DNA from: a virus
Length of the DNA: 64,000 bases
Reading direction: 5' to 3' (one strand)
IMG/VR virus record: IMGVR_UViG_3300031857_000105
Location: 1 to 64,000 of that record
In this document: positions 20,701-30,100 of the stretch, one piece after another
Position numbering within the stretch: the first letter of the stretch is position 1
Layout: every line of letters starts with the position of its first letter
Translations under genes and position numbers: made by a program
Notes under the pieces: model-generated
Databases searched by the model: none
Told to the model about the DNA's origin: nothing
The model's input: only the letters and a program-made list of their open reading frames with translations

Positions 20701-23700
20701 ACAAGCCGAAACTGTTTATTATATTCTAACTATTAATGCAGTTAATAATACAATTACAATTAGTACAGATAAAACAAACACATTTACATTAACTACTCGC
20801 GCAGGATTAATACAAGCTAGAACATGTCCTGAACCTATATCATTAGGCGGTGGTACTGGATCAATGACAGTTACATCAACTGGCACAAGAGTAGTAGTTA
20901 CTCATAGTGTTGGAAATATTAGTACAATGAACGGAACATTCTCCACAAGTCTATACGGAGGACTAAATTCATACACAGTATATTATATTACATCAATCTC
21001 AACAGCGGGCCTTAACCCAACCATAACAGTAAGCACTACACAAACGGGCACTCCTCTTATACTTACAACTGGTGTAGGTAATATGCAACTAGTGGCTAGC
21101 GGCTGGGATCATATAAATCCAGGAACACCTACAGTTCCAACAGACTCTACAAGTTCTTATTTTATTGAACCAAAAGTAACCTTTACTGATCCAACTTGGA
21201 GCCAAACCGTAGGATCAGTTAATACTCCGTTGACCGGCGGCGCAACATTTATAAGTTTAGCGGCTGGAAATAATAGATGGTTAGGATTACCAACCTCTGG
21301 AGCAGTTGGAGCAACATCAACTAATGGAACAAGTTGGACAGCAATAACATTACCAACTGGAATATCTTCATGGAGTGATATTACATACGGCAACAATTAC
21401 TGGGTGGCCTTAGGTAAACAAGCCGGCGGCGGAGGTCCACTAACTTCAGTTGCCGCATATTCTAATTCTAATGGTTTAGGTTGGAGAACTGTTGCTTTTC
21501 CTACTAACGGCAATTATCATAAAATTTGCTACGGCAACGGAACATTTATTGCTATAAGTTCTGACAGTCATCGTGCAGTCTATTCAACAAATCACGGACT
21601 TAATTGGACCCAAAGCTATTTGCCAAGCAGCACACCTATTACGCAAACAGGAGCTCCAGTAATAAGTACTGCACAATTTAAATTTGGTGTTTCTAGTTTA
21701 TACCTAGACGGTTCAAGTCACATTGATGTTGCAAGTGATCCAAAATTTACTTATAGCTCAGAAGATTTTACTGTTGAGTGTTTTGTGCGCCCAACAAGTT
21801 TAACCGGAACTCAAGTAGTAATTGATCAAAGAACATCTGCTAACGAAGCATCAATTTATGTTGATGTTTCTGCAACAGGCGCTGTACGATTATATGTGCT
21901 TGGCTCGTATCAAATAACTTCGACTACACTAATAACAGCTGGAGCATGGAGTCACATTGCAGTGTCAAGAACTAGCGGCGTAACAAGATTATTTGTTAAC
22001 GGAACAGTACAAGGCACAACATATACTGATGCTAACGTGTATGCAGAGAAACCAGTTGCTATTGGAGCATCATTTAGTGCTTCAAATCGTTTTACAGGTT
22101 ATATTGATGAGGTAAGAATTAGTAGAGGCGTAGGTAGATATACTGCTACATTTACTCCAACAGTCCAAGAGTTTGACTCTGACGACAATACTATGTTGTT
22201 AATGCATTTTAATGACTTGAACAATTCTACAAACATTGCTAGTACCATAGGAACTTGGGTGTCAATAGCCTACGGTAACGGAGTATTTGTTGCAATTAAC
22301 AGTAACGGACAAACAGGATGGAGTGTTGACGGCGCTACTTGGAACTCATCAACCCTACCAACAAGTAACACACTGTTAAGTGGAGTTACTATCCTAGGCG
22401 GCGGCGGTACATTCCAGTGTACAACAACGACAACACTTCTTGTTATTGGGCAAAGCGTAAGAATTTCTGGAATTAAATCTGGAGATGGCACTATTAAAAA
22501 CGGCACTTACTACATAAGCGCAACTAATGGCAAGTCATCTTTTACATTATCTGCTAATCTTCAAAATGCACTATCGGGAACAAATCCAATTACAACAGGA
22601 GCTGGTACAACTACTGGACTTACTTTTGAAGTTGGAGTAGCATCTTACACAGGTATAGCATACGGAAACAATAAGTTTGTAGCAGTACAGACTGGATACG
22701 GACTAGAAACAGCAGTTAGTTTTGACGGCGTAAATTGGATACAGTCATTAAATTATATGTCCGCAACTATGGTTAAATATGGTCAAGGGGTATTTTTAGC
22801 ACTTAACTCTACAGGCAGTACATCTTACGCTAGCGAACATGGATTACTTTGGAAGAAACGAACATTAACGTATGGAAGTATAAATGCAAGCATGTTTGGT
22901 CACAATTCCTCAAATGTGGGATATTTTGTAACTTTAACAGGCACAGGTGAGTCTGAGGGCAATGCAACTGTAATTAGCGAAGGCGCACGGGCACAAGGAA
23001 GACCAAGTTTAAATTCTGGAGTAATCAACGGAATTACTTTATGGGAAACTGGATCTAATTATTCAGTTCCTCCAACAGTAACGTTGACAGACTATAATGT
23101 GTCAGTAACTGCTACAGTTAATCCTCGTATAAGCAACGGTACTTTATCTAATCCAACATTTGTAAATAGAGGAACAGGTTATAATACTACTTCAACAGTA
23201 GTTTCAGTAACAGGTGATGGATTTGCAGACACATTCCAGATTGGATTACAATTAATCGTTAACAATTTATCAACTATTCCAGTTATTGGTAGCAATATAC
23301 AAATTTTAAATAATAGTCAAGTTTACAAAGTTACAAATGCTGAGGCAGTGTTTGGAACTAGTGCTCCGTTTATCCAAGCTAATATTCAGGTATCGCCAGA
23401 AATTACAAATGCACTGAGCCCAGTTCATAACACACCAGTAACCTTCCGACAATTATACAGCCAATGTCGATTAACAAATCACGATTTCTTGCTTGTCGGT
23501 ACCGGCAATAAGGCGCTGACGAATTATCCGTTCACTGATCCAACAACAGCAAAAATTGAAAATCAAGCAGTTGAAACTAATCAGGGACACGTATTCTATA
23601 CCAGTACAGACGAAAACGGTAACTTCCAAGTTGGTAGTTTATTTGGTGTGCAACAAGCAACTGGTACAGTTACCTTAAGTGCAACACAGTTTGGTCTAAC

Positions 23701-24067
23701 AGGACTTGAAACTTTAAGTCTTGGCGGAATTGCTGTTGGAAGCCAGAGCACTGTTGTTACACAGTTCTCTACAGATCCAACATTTTCAGGAAATTCAGAT
23801 GCAATTATTCCAACTCAACGAGCAATTAGATCTTACCTAACTGGGCGTTTAAGTCAAGGCGGTGCTAATACATTTACTGGAAATTTAATTGCTGGTACTG
23901 TTTCAGTTGGCGGCCCAAATTTCATTAAATCAACAATTGCAAACGGCTCAACGGGCTCAAGTATTAACATGATCAACAAAGTATACTTTCCAGGTAATTC
24001 AGTAGACGGTAATATCCCTGCTCTCAATATGTTTATTCGCAGCGGAACCAAGCGCGGTAACGTATAA
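14765..24067 (+). CDS. Giant modular adhesin with carbohydrate-binding-like repeats, beta-helix, BNR-like blades and LamG-like domain (3100 aa)
   Basis: The N-terminus (EFKIGRLRY) is shared with the next gene. About seven repeats like carbohydrate-binding module 5/12 follow (W-x(5-8)-Y-x(2)-G/N-D-x-V-x(3)-G-x-x-Y-x-C/S), at about 10-310 and 540-590. A beta-helix region begins at VYYVDSYTGVD (about 645), with IYVKTGTYNEILPIAIP near 860. Late in the protein are blades of the type W-x-x-I/D-x-YGN-x-x-(F/W)-V-A (about 2160-2290 and 2490-2710), resembling BNR/sialidase repeats. They are interrupted by a LamG-like domain (about 2300-2490). The C-terminus (FYTSTDENGNFQVG, IIPTQRAIRSYL) also matches the next gene. 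Several glycan-binding functions are likely. No catalytic site can be named. Confidence 0.75.
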   Translation: MAAEFKIGRLRYNWVGTWTPGTVYSRDDVVLNDGKAYSCLVPNTASANFYTDLNNIFPRWQIVLDGKSWKGPWVSNYSYGVGNIVIFGGKAYISITAHVSSLFESDVANWNVYAEFDGWKPSWTPSTAYGVNDVVKYGGIVYKCIANHSSAGSTSAGLEANQASWQVYYSGVEYKGIWASGFRYKLNDLVKIRANIYICTQYHTSTNTFDDSSFSMWIPGQLSNVVWNPSTVYQVGDAVIHGGDAYISKTANNQNNYPDTDAIRWGFFNVGYTVRNTWSAGPASYAPGDLVTRNGQLYEAVARSTGQDPNTSTVTASYVALGSSSTELNLSSITGITAGMTVSGVGFVSGQRVATVVNETASAEDSTLTNNTITISSFTSKTGTGPYLVTFAIPTQDIVPSANSQFIVAGNSNVLYNGTFAVNSTTTTSITLTYINDPGVYGTGVTTITDTARKVLTLGGTVTGTFRIGMRLPQANNAYIVAGSGTSWIVTTTQILTLQTITATFQGITLSRESDQALTDLQAINFVGINSQYWSLLIPGKQWANRWVSTSQYSVGDVVSYSTGTYVCIKPHTQSNRPDIDTTSTYWVLLIKHDPNNTLNNQGDLRTFANDRPQAVAIGTDTYVLGVDSNLPNWRKLNVVPAVYYVDSYTGVDTPGYGVTWDQPWKTIKYACDTITTGFYFPNAVELVKANKAFIIAEMYQWMLYQMSNNIAPFSADSLWNPYKAQRDAELIVDAILYDLKRGGNSQSVGAAQSFFYTGSQTRLYNSLTKATLPYYTPSLNYLLSLMQSVVANTAVTVSYQTLNNVTPVSVVNQIIINNLTAEANVANNISSLMGIITTALTNENTYLVPSANTGISASIYVKTGTYNEILPIAIPENVSIIGDELRSAVVQPASSKTFYCTQTIAPNSSPSTSNTMIVNSTAGLSNNMPLQFISPFVNNASTTFGGVTSGRTYYVDGNSITSTSLRIKDSPTFTFIATTVVSSNILTNVSNITNLSVGMQLSGPGIPFDAYVYSFNQAINTISTITMCTGYPLAEGYVFVEAYATESGILRTLTSTGNYVQLTNGNGNMTIYAGDCLKDMFLMRNGTTIRNMSLFGLKGTLTANNQYLTARPTGGSYTSLDPGTGPNDTSAWIIRRSPYAQNLTVFGEGAIGIKIDGTLHNGGSKSIVSNDYTMVISDGIGIWCTGPGSITEAISVFSYYAYAGYFAEDGGRIRAANGNSSYGTFGVISEGFDTTETPLTGTINNQSQQVQAEVTSAFGTVDQLLKLNYNNAGSNYFSPATNMLKRSNEFLTTWTNDSYLSFTKNNIAPTGYTEAWLLSGSTTTPGTGYVQQSITINPAGYTYTNIGGTTQDGAPGSGATFDIRVTSTVYVVTVNYSGGSSAQYQTGNNIKILGSVLGGLNGVNDLIIVVGDLTGTGISTISAISGTVPAGSNQNYTLSMFVYDGGTSATLDMQAIFSGTTTVTSGISYNISSKTITPYSGTSITSSANGGTLPVNFKAQKTLVNGWYRVWFSINDSTGVNNTLTFKFFPQGATAPVANTYSIIYGAQLEISDEDYTPRVYLETTTNQFTAYANYQVVGAGAGALLSGDEIRSQSVFNVRVTTDSNGFTGGAGYGSSLNTAADGNLNSIRLAATDQGIFNYLGMRVFIGGGTGAGQYGFVTYYNNSSSVDANGITTKTALIAKETIDPIGVISTTSNATPANNLITLEDQIDISQWYINQAVQFIPTYYTTTVTATSIDTVIATGSLGGTVNTISIPTESLAINMPITFGAGDLNVSPGFIYYITQIDYIGNTIQIATSIAGTAIQLTPVASTSQVVTFPRYSGYIKAPTTNMVPNINIQFTGVALGGVALGTTYYISDIIDADNFTVSANKTILTSTESIGGSTNTIEANTISLVPCNTVVFSGTIFDAAISPGVIYYISNIVDAGSFNITTSIIRTSVTSTTFGTNLIEITDTTGFVVGQPIIFSGILPGTTFGNIQAETVYYILTINAVNNTITISTDKTNTFTLTTRAGLIQARTCPEPISLGGGTGSMTVTSTGTRVVVTHSVGNISTMNGTFSTSLYGGLNSYTVYYITSISTAGLNPTITVSTTQTGTPLILTTGVGNMQLVASGWDHINPGTPTVPTDSTSSYFIEPKVTFTDPTWSQTVGSVNTPLTGGATFISLAAGNNRWLGLPTSGAVGATSTNGTSWTAITLPTGISSWSDITYGNNYWVALGKQAGGGGPLTSVAAYSNSNGLGWRTVAFPTNGNYHKICYGNGTFIAISSDSHRAVYSTNHGLNWTQSYLPSSTPITQTGAPVISTAQFKFGVSSLYLDGSSHIDVASDPKFTYSSEDFTVECFVRPTSLTGTQVVIDQRTSANEASIYVDVSATGAVRLYVLGSYQITSTTLITAGAWSHIAVSRTSGVTRLFVNGTVQGTTYTDANVYAEKPVAIGASFSASNRFTGYIDEVRISRGVGRYTATFTPTVQEFDSDDNTMLLMHFNDLNNSTNIASTIGTWVSIAYGNGVFVAINSNGQTGWSVDGATWNSSTLPTSNTLLSGVTILGGGGTFQCTTTTTLLVIGQSVRISGIKSGDGTIKNGTYYISATNGKSSFTLSANLQNALSGTNPITTGAGTTTGLTFEVGVASYTGIAYGNNKFVAVQTGYGLETAVSFDGVNWIQSLNYMSATMVKYGQGVFLALNSTGSTSYASEHGLLWKKRTLTYGSINASMFGHNSSNVGYFVTLTGTGESEGNATVISEGARAQGRPSLNSGVINGITLWETGSNYSVPPTVTLTDYNVSVTATVNPRISNGTLSNPTFVNRGTGYNTTSTVVSVTGDGFADTFQIGLQLIVNNLSTIPVIGSNIQILNNSQVYKVTNAEAVFGTSAPFIQANIQVSPEITNALSPVHNTPVTFRQLYSQCRLTNHDFLLVGTGNKALTNYPFTDPTTAKIENQAVETNQGHVFYTSTDENGNFQVGSLFGVQQATGTVTLSATQFGLTGLETLSLGGIAVGSQSTVVTQFSTDPTFSGNSDAIIPTQRAIRSYLTGRLSQGGANTFTGNLIAGTVSVGGPNFIKSTIANGSTGSSINMINKVYFPGNSVDGNIPALNMFIRSGTKRGNV
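14790..15700 (+). repeat. Array of six CBM5/12-like repeats
   Basis: Six units of about 50 residues, each with a leading W, a Y-x-x-(G/N)-D-x-V core, GG-x-x-Y-(K/I)-C and a trailing W. They are diverged from each other at protein level, so the DNA is not a simple repeat. A seventh unit lies near 16385-16540. Confidence 0.7.
21650..22235 (+). other. LamG-like domain inside a BNR-like repeat region
   Basis: The domain runs from FKFGVSSLYLDGSSHI through FTVECFVRPTS, WSHIAVSRTSG and GYIDEVRISRGVGRY to MLLMHFND. It is clearly related to the cassette in the 1347-residue adhesin. Text before it (YGNGTFIAISSD) and after it (YGNGVFVAINSNG) belongs to the same blade repeat, so the domain splits a propeller-like array. 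Confidence 0.65.
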
Positions 24068-24086
24068 AACCGTAGAAATATAAAAA

Positions 24087-24094
24087 GATAAATA
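24087..24094 (+). promoter_or_regulatory. Late promoter before the 3424-residue adhesin
   Basis: GATAAATA ends 20 bases before the ATG at 24115, in the 47-base gap between the two largest genes. The leader is short, with an AGAGGA ribosome site. Confidence 0.7.
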
Positions 24095-24114
24095 CTATCA
24101 GAGGATGACAAAAA

Positions 24115-27100
24115 ATGGCAGAATTTAAATTAGGTAGAATTAAATTTGTGTACCGAGGTACATGGACAGCGAATCGTAGCTATAACGTTGACGATGTTGT
24201 TACAAACGGCGGAAAAACCTACATTTGTGTAATAGGTCATACTTCAACAAACACAACGGCCGGATTTGCTACCGACCTAGCAGGTGGTGTTGGAATTACT
24301 AAATGGAATCTAATTGCTGACGGCACAACATGGCGCAATAATTGGGCATCAACTACCTATTATAATTTAGGGGATATTGTCCTATGGGGTGGAACTGTAT
24401 ACGTTTGTAAAACCGCTCATACTAGCCAAGTATATTTAGAAGACGATCAAAGTAAATGGGATTTGTTTTCTGCAGGATTTAAATGGTTAGGCGCTTGGGC
24501 TACTAGTACACGATATAAAGTTCGTGATTTTGTCTATTATGGTGGTAGTACTTACGTTTGTAATACACAGCATACTTCTGCGTCAACAAATGCATCCGGT
24601 CTAGAAAATGACATTAGCAAATGGGATATATTTAACCAAGGCGTTACGTATCTTGGCAACTGGAGTGGAAGCAGTGTAAGATATAAATTAAATGATGTTG
24701 TTAAATTTGGCGCCGACTTATGGATTTGTACCGCATATCATACATCAACTGGCACAAGCATTGATACTGGTAATTTTGCAACATTTGTAAACGGCTTTGA
24801 ATTTGAAGGGTCTTGGAGTGCCTCTAATGAATACCAAGAAGGCGATGTTGTAACCTATGGTGGTTACACTTATACTGCTATACAAAATAGTGGAGCTAGT
24901 GACCCAAAGACTCCAAGTACACAAACAGCATATTGGAAAGTATTTACATCTGGTTTAGTATATGCTGGCGAATGGAATTCTAGTACATCATATCTAATTG
25001 GTAATGTTGTAACATTGGGTAGTTATACTTATGTAGCCACCGCTGACAACGCTGCATCAAAGCCGCCTACTTTAACAGCTACATTCACAGGTAGCATTAC
25101 TGGAACAGCATTGACAACTTCAGCACCAACCGGCACAATTACCGTTGGTATGACAATAACCGGTGGTACAGTTTCTGCAGGAACTACTATTGTTTCAGGC
25201 AGTGGAAGTAGTTGGGTAGTTAACAACAGTCAAGCAGTGTCTAGTGCTTCTTTAACAGGCATCATTACAAATCCAAACTGGGGACAATTAAGTTCTGGTA
25301 TTCGTTGGGCAGCGGCACCGAACACAACATATACAAACGTTGCTAGTAGTAATCTTATTGCAACAGGTAGTGGTAGCCCAACATTCACAGTAACACGATC
25401 TAGTACAAATTACTCCGTAGTAATTGGCAGTACAGCTGGCACAGGTTATACAGTTAATGACACATTAAAAATTCTAGGTAACGTTTTAGGAGGCGCAACT
25501 CCAGGTAACGACTTAGTAGTTAAGGTTGCAACTATTACAGGCGGCGGCGCAACCGGGCCAATAGGCACCGTTACAGTAGTTACTGGATATGCATCAACAT
25601 GGAAAACTGGTATAACCTATGTTATAGGCGATGCAGTCTACTATGGAAATAGTAGTTATATTTGCATTAGTGCTCATATTGGCTCTACTAGCGTTAATGA
25701 TCCTATTAGCGATACAACTGCCACTTACTGGAATATTTTAGCTAGTGGCGCTGATAGCGGAGCACTAACTACTCAAGGCGACATGGTATATTATGGCGTC
25801 AATGGCCCAACACGCTTACCTATTGGTTCAGATGGCCAAGTACTACGTGTCGATGGCAATCAGCCAAGTTGGAAATATTATGGTGAGTTACAAAATATTG
25901 TATATGTTGCATCTAGCGGAACAGACGCTATTGGTAACGGACAAGGGTTAACTTTAGACAAGCCATGGAAGACTGTGGGATATGCTTGTAAACAAGTTGA
26001 AGACGGATATCAAAATAGAAATGCCGGATTAATTCTTCAAATTAACAAACAGTTCATGATGAAAGAAGTTAATAATTATATATTAACTCAATATTCTTTT
26101 AATGTAACTGGAACAGCATCATCAGGCAATACTTTTGTAACTGGCGGAACAAGCACAACAAGTCAGGTAACTACTGCCAGCATGTACTACGGTATGCCTA
26201 TTACATTTAGCGCAGCAACAGGTGGTATAACAGTAGGCACAACTTATTATGTTAACACTATACCTAACAGTACTACTTTTACAATTAGTGATGCATATCA
26301 AAGCGGTATAACTAAAACAGTTGGATCAAGTAGTGCAGTTGCTTCTACAGCAAGTTTTGCCTATGTTCAAAGCAAAGCAGAAAGAGACACTGGCACTGTA
26401 ATTGATGGAATTGTATTTGATTTAACGCATGGCGGAAATTTATATACAATTACTGCTACTCAAGCGTATTTTAGCACTCTTACTTCGTATATTACAACTG
26501 GTACAAGACAACAGGCTCCTGTTTTTGCAGGCGCTTTAAGCTACCTTAAGGACATATTATTTCCTGCGGTAATGTCAAATTCTGCACCGGCTAATAACTA
26601 TCAAACTATAAGAAGTATTAGTGTTGGTGACAGAGCAATTCAAAATATATCTGGAGTTACAACATCAGATGTAGAGTCCGGAAGTGTTGCTAGAATACAA
26701 TCATTGTTGGGTGTTATAACAACTTCATTGTCTACAGGAACATATGGCAATGCCCCATTACTCAACAGACCAAACACTACTATCTATTTAAAAACTGGCA
26801 CATATAACGAATATGGTCCTATTGTAGTTCCTCAAGATACTGCAATTGTAGGAGATGAACTGCGTAGTACTATTGTACAAGTTGCGGGCCCCGCAACTTA
26901 TTTAGGTACTGATAAGCCAAAAACTGCTGCAGCATTAAATCGTTTAAAGACATTATTACCTGATTTAATTTCGAATACACCAATAACACCAACTACAACA
27001 GGTACACTATTTCCTAATACAAAAACACAGGTAACTAATTTGCCTGTAGGTGATACTGGAAATACTACAGCAGTTAATCTTGTAGTTAATAATACTAAGA

Positions 27101-30100
27101 TCGTTCAGGACATGTTTAGTGCCGGTGGAGTCATCACAGGCCCAACTAATCCCAACTATCCTAACGGCTTACCATACGAACCGGCAATTAGCACCCCAGC
27201 AGTCACCGGATATAACACATCGTATCTAGCAAATTACGGCGACGGTGTAACATTAATTCGAGCTAACTATCAATATATTAAAGATGAAATAGTAGCTTTC
27301 TTAAACACTGATCCTACCTTAACTGGAGCAGAGCAGTGGGTAAATTACAGTTCCACTTATCAAGCAGAAACAAAACGTGATTTAGGATTCATTCTTGACG
27401 CAATCTGCTACGATATGACATACGGTAGTAACAGTCAATCGTTAATTGTTGGAAGTTCATACTATAGCCTAAATACTCCTCAACTTTTTGCACCGTACTT
27501 AGCTGGCGTGTTAAGTTCGTTAAACCGTTTATCAACAGTTATTGGACAAATTGTTACCAAGGCAAACGTTACAGAAAGTGTTGGAAATACAACTACGCAA
27601 AATATAACTGGCACAGCTGGATCAGCAGCCGCGGCAGCGTTTGCTCAAGCTCGTGTAGCAGATATTTTATATTGGATTAACAACGGCACGCCTGATACCT
27701 CAGCGGCAACATTTACAGGATCAACAAGCGGCACAACACTAACGGTTAGTGGTGTAAGCGGAACTATTAAGATTGGACAAATTGTTACCGGTGGAACTAT
27801 TGCCGCTGGTACGTATATTACAGCAGGTTCTGGAACAAGTTGGACTATCAGCGTAAGCCAGTCGGCTACTGCTACCGGGTCCACACTAGATATTACTCCA
27901 ATAACATCTGGAGCATACGCATTAGCGTCAACTGCAAATAAAGCATCCTTTGATGCAGTGCAGGCACGTGCCGCAGAAATTGCTGCAGATGCTACTTCAT
28001 GGGTTGCTAAATTCTTCCAGAATGAAAGTCCAATTGTATCTTTAACTACAAGGGATGCTGGATACGTTGTACAAGCTCTGGCATACGATTTACTATTTGG
28101 CAGTAATTTTTACAGTATTCAAACTGGCAGATCTTATAACAGACTAGTTTCTTCTGTTGCAACATTGCATAGTAGTCTTGCAGATTCAACATATGGAGCA
28201 ATTGGCTTTGTTGGCGAGCGTGTTAAAATACTTGCATCTAATGGTGCAGTTGTACAAACTAATACAGTTATTGACGAAATGGTTGCACAAATTTACGGAC
28301 AACCTACAAATACAGCTACATTTAATGGTACCATTAATGGTACACAGTTAGTAGTTAACAGCGCAGTTACTGGTACTATTGCGGTAGGTATGCAATTAAC
28401 AGGCACAGGAATTGCACCAGGAACATCGATTATTTCTGGAAGTGGAACAACTTGGTTATTAAATTATAATCAGTCAGTGAGCTCAACTACAACTACAATT
28501 GTTAATGTTAGCACAACTGTTACTTTAAACGGTCAAACATTCTCAAACATCCTTACTGCGGGTACAACTGAAGGGTTTGTACCAGGATTAGCAATTACAA
28601 TTACTGGCGCACTAATCAGCAACTTAGTTGCTTGTACTTACTATATTAAACAAGTATTAAGTTCAACTCAGTTTACAGTTAGTGAATCTTATTTAGGTTC
28701 AACATTTGTTATTAACAGCAATGCTACTGGCGCTATGACAGCAGTTGTATATGGTATCTATAGCGGTCTTGGTTTAACAACAGATATTACAGCAAGCGGC
28801 ACCGCTATTCCTGTAACAACTGCAACTACAAGTACAAACCTAATTACTATTACTAGCAATGCAGGTATGATTGTTGACATGCCGATTGTATTCACAGGAT
28901 TGCCTGCAAATATTACTACGACTGCAACAGATATTACAAGTAGTAGCATCACATTAGGTGCAACAGTAAGTTCACTTGGTGTAGTAGTTGGACAAAAAGT
29001 TTGGTTTACTGGATTTACTCCACAAGCAACTGGTACAAGTTCTTCGATAGTTTCTAATCAAGTTTATTATGTTAAAACTGCAAGTGCTAGTGAAATTACT
29101 ATTGCTGCAACACTTGGCGGAACTGCATTAACACTAGCTAATGCTACTGGGTTATCTTTAACTGCAACTTTCAATACCGCCGGCGGGTTAGTAAATGGTC
29201 TCCAGTATTGGATTAATAGTGTAACAGTTGGAACATATCCGGCGGCCGGCACAACCATCACTGTTACTGAATCATACAAGAGTGGAACTGCTTTTGTAAT
29301 AACTGACACTGTCTCTGGCATGTCAGCAACGGCGCAAGTTGGAATGGCTACTGATCAAGGTATTAATCAAAAAATTACCAACGGTACTGTTGCACCGTGG
29401 AATAACCCAACTGGTACTTATAAATCAACTAATGGTTATAACAACACTCTAAGTACTATAAACGGTGCTGAAATTATTCGTGCTAATAAGAATTTCTTAG
29501 CCAATGAATTAGTAGCTTATATATTATCTCAATATGTTGCTACTGTAACTACTACAGCGCAAGACGGAACTATTACCTGTAGCGGAGCACACAATTTAAT
29601 CGTAGGAGATCCAGTAGTATTCTCAGGAACAATATTTGACGGTCAAATTTTTGCAGAAATAGTATACTGGGTGTTATCAACACCAACAACAAATACATTT
29701 ACTATCACAATTACTCAACCTGGAAAAGGACCACAACTTGTAAAAACTTTAGCAGGTGCATCTGGTTCAATGACTGTAAGCTATTACATGACTCCAACTA
29801 AGTGCATACGCGATGCTGAATCATATATTGAGGGACTAGTATACGACTTAACAGTTACAGGAAACTATAAAGCAACACGATTTGTACAGTTATACCTATC
29901 AGCACAAGCTGGATCAATAACAAATAACTTGTTCCATTTAAGAAACGGTACTGGTCTACGCAACATGACATTAAATGGCATGACTGGTGCATTAACATTG
30001 CCTAATGCGCTAGGAACTCGCAGACCTACAGCAGGATCATATTCTAGTTTAGATGTAGGATTTGGCCCAACAGACTCAAGCGTGTGGATCAGCGTAAGAT

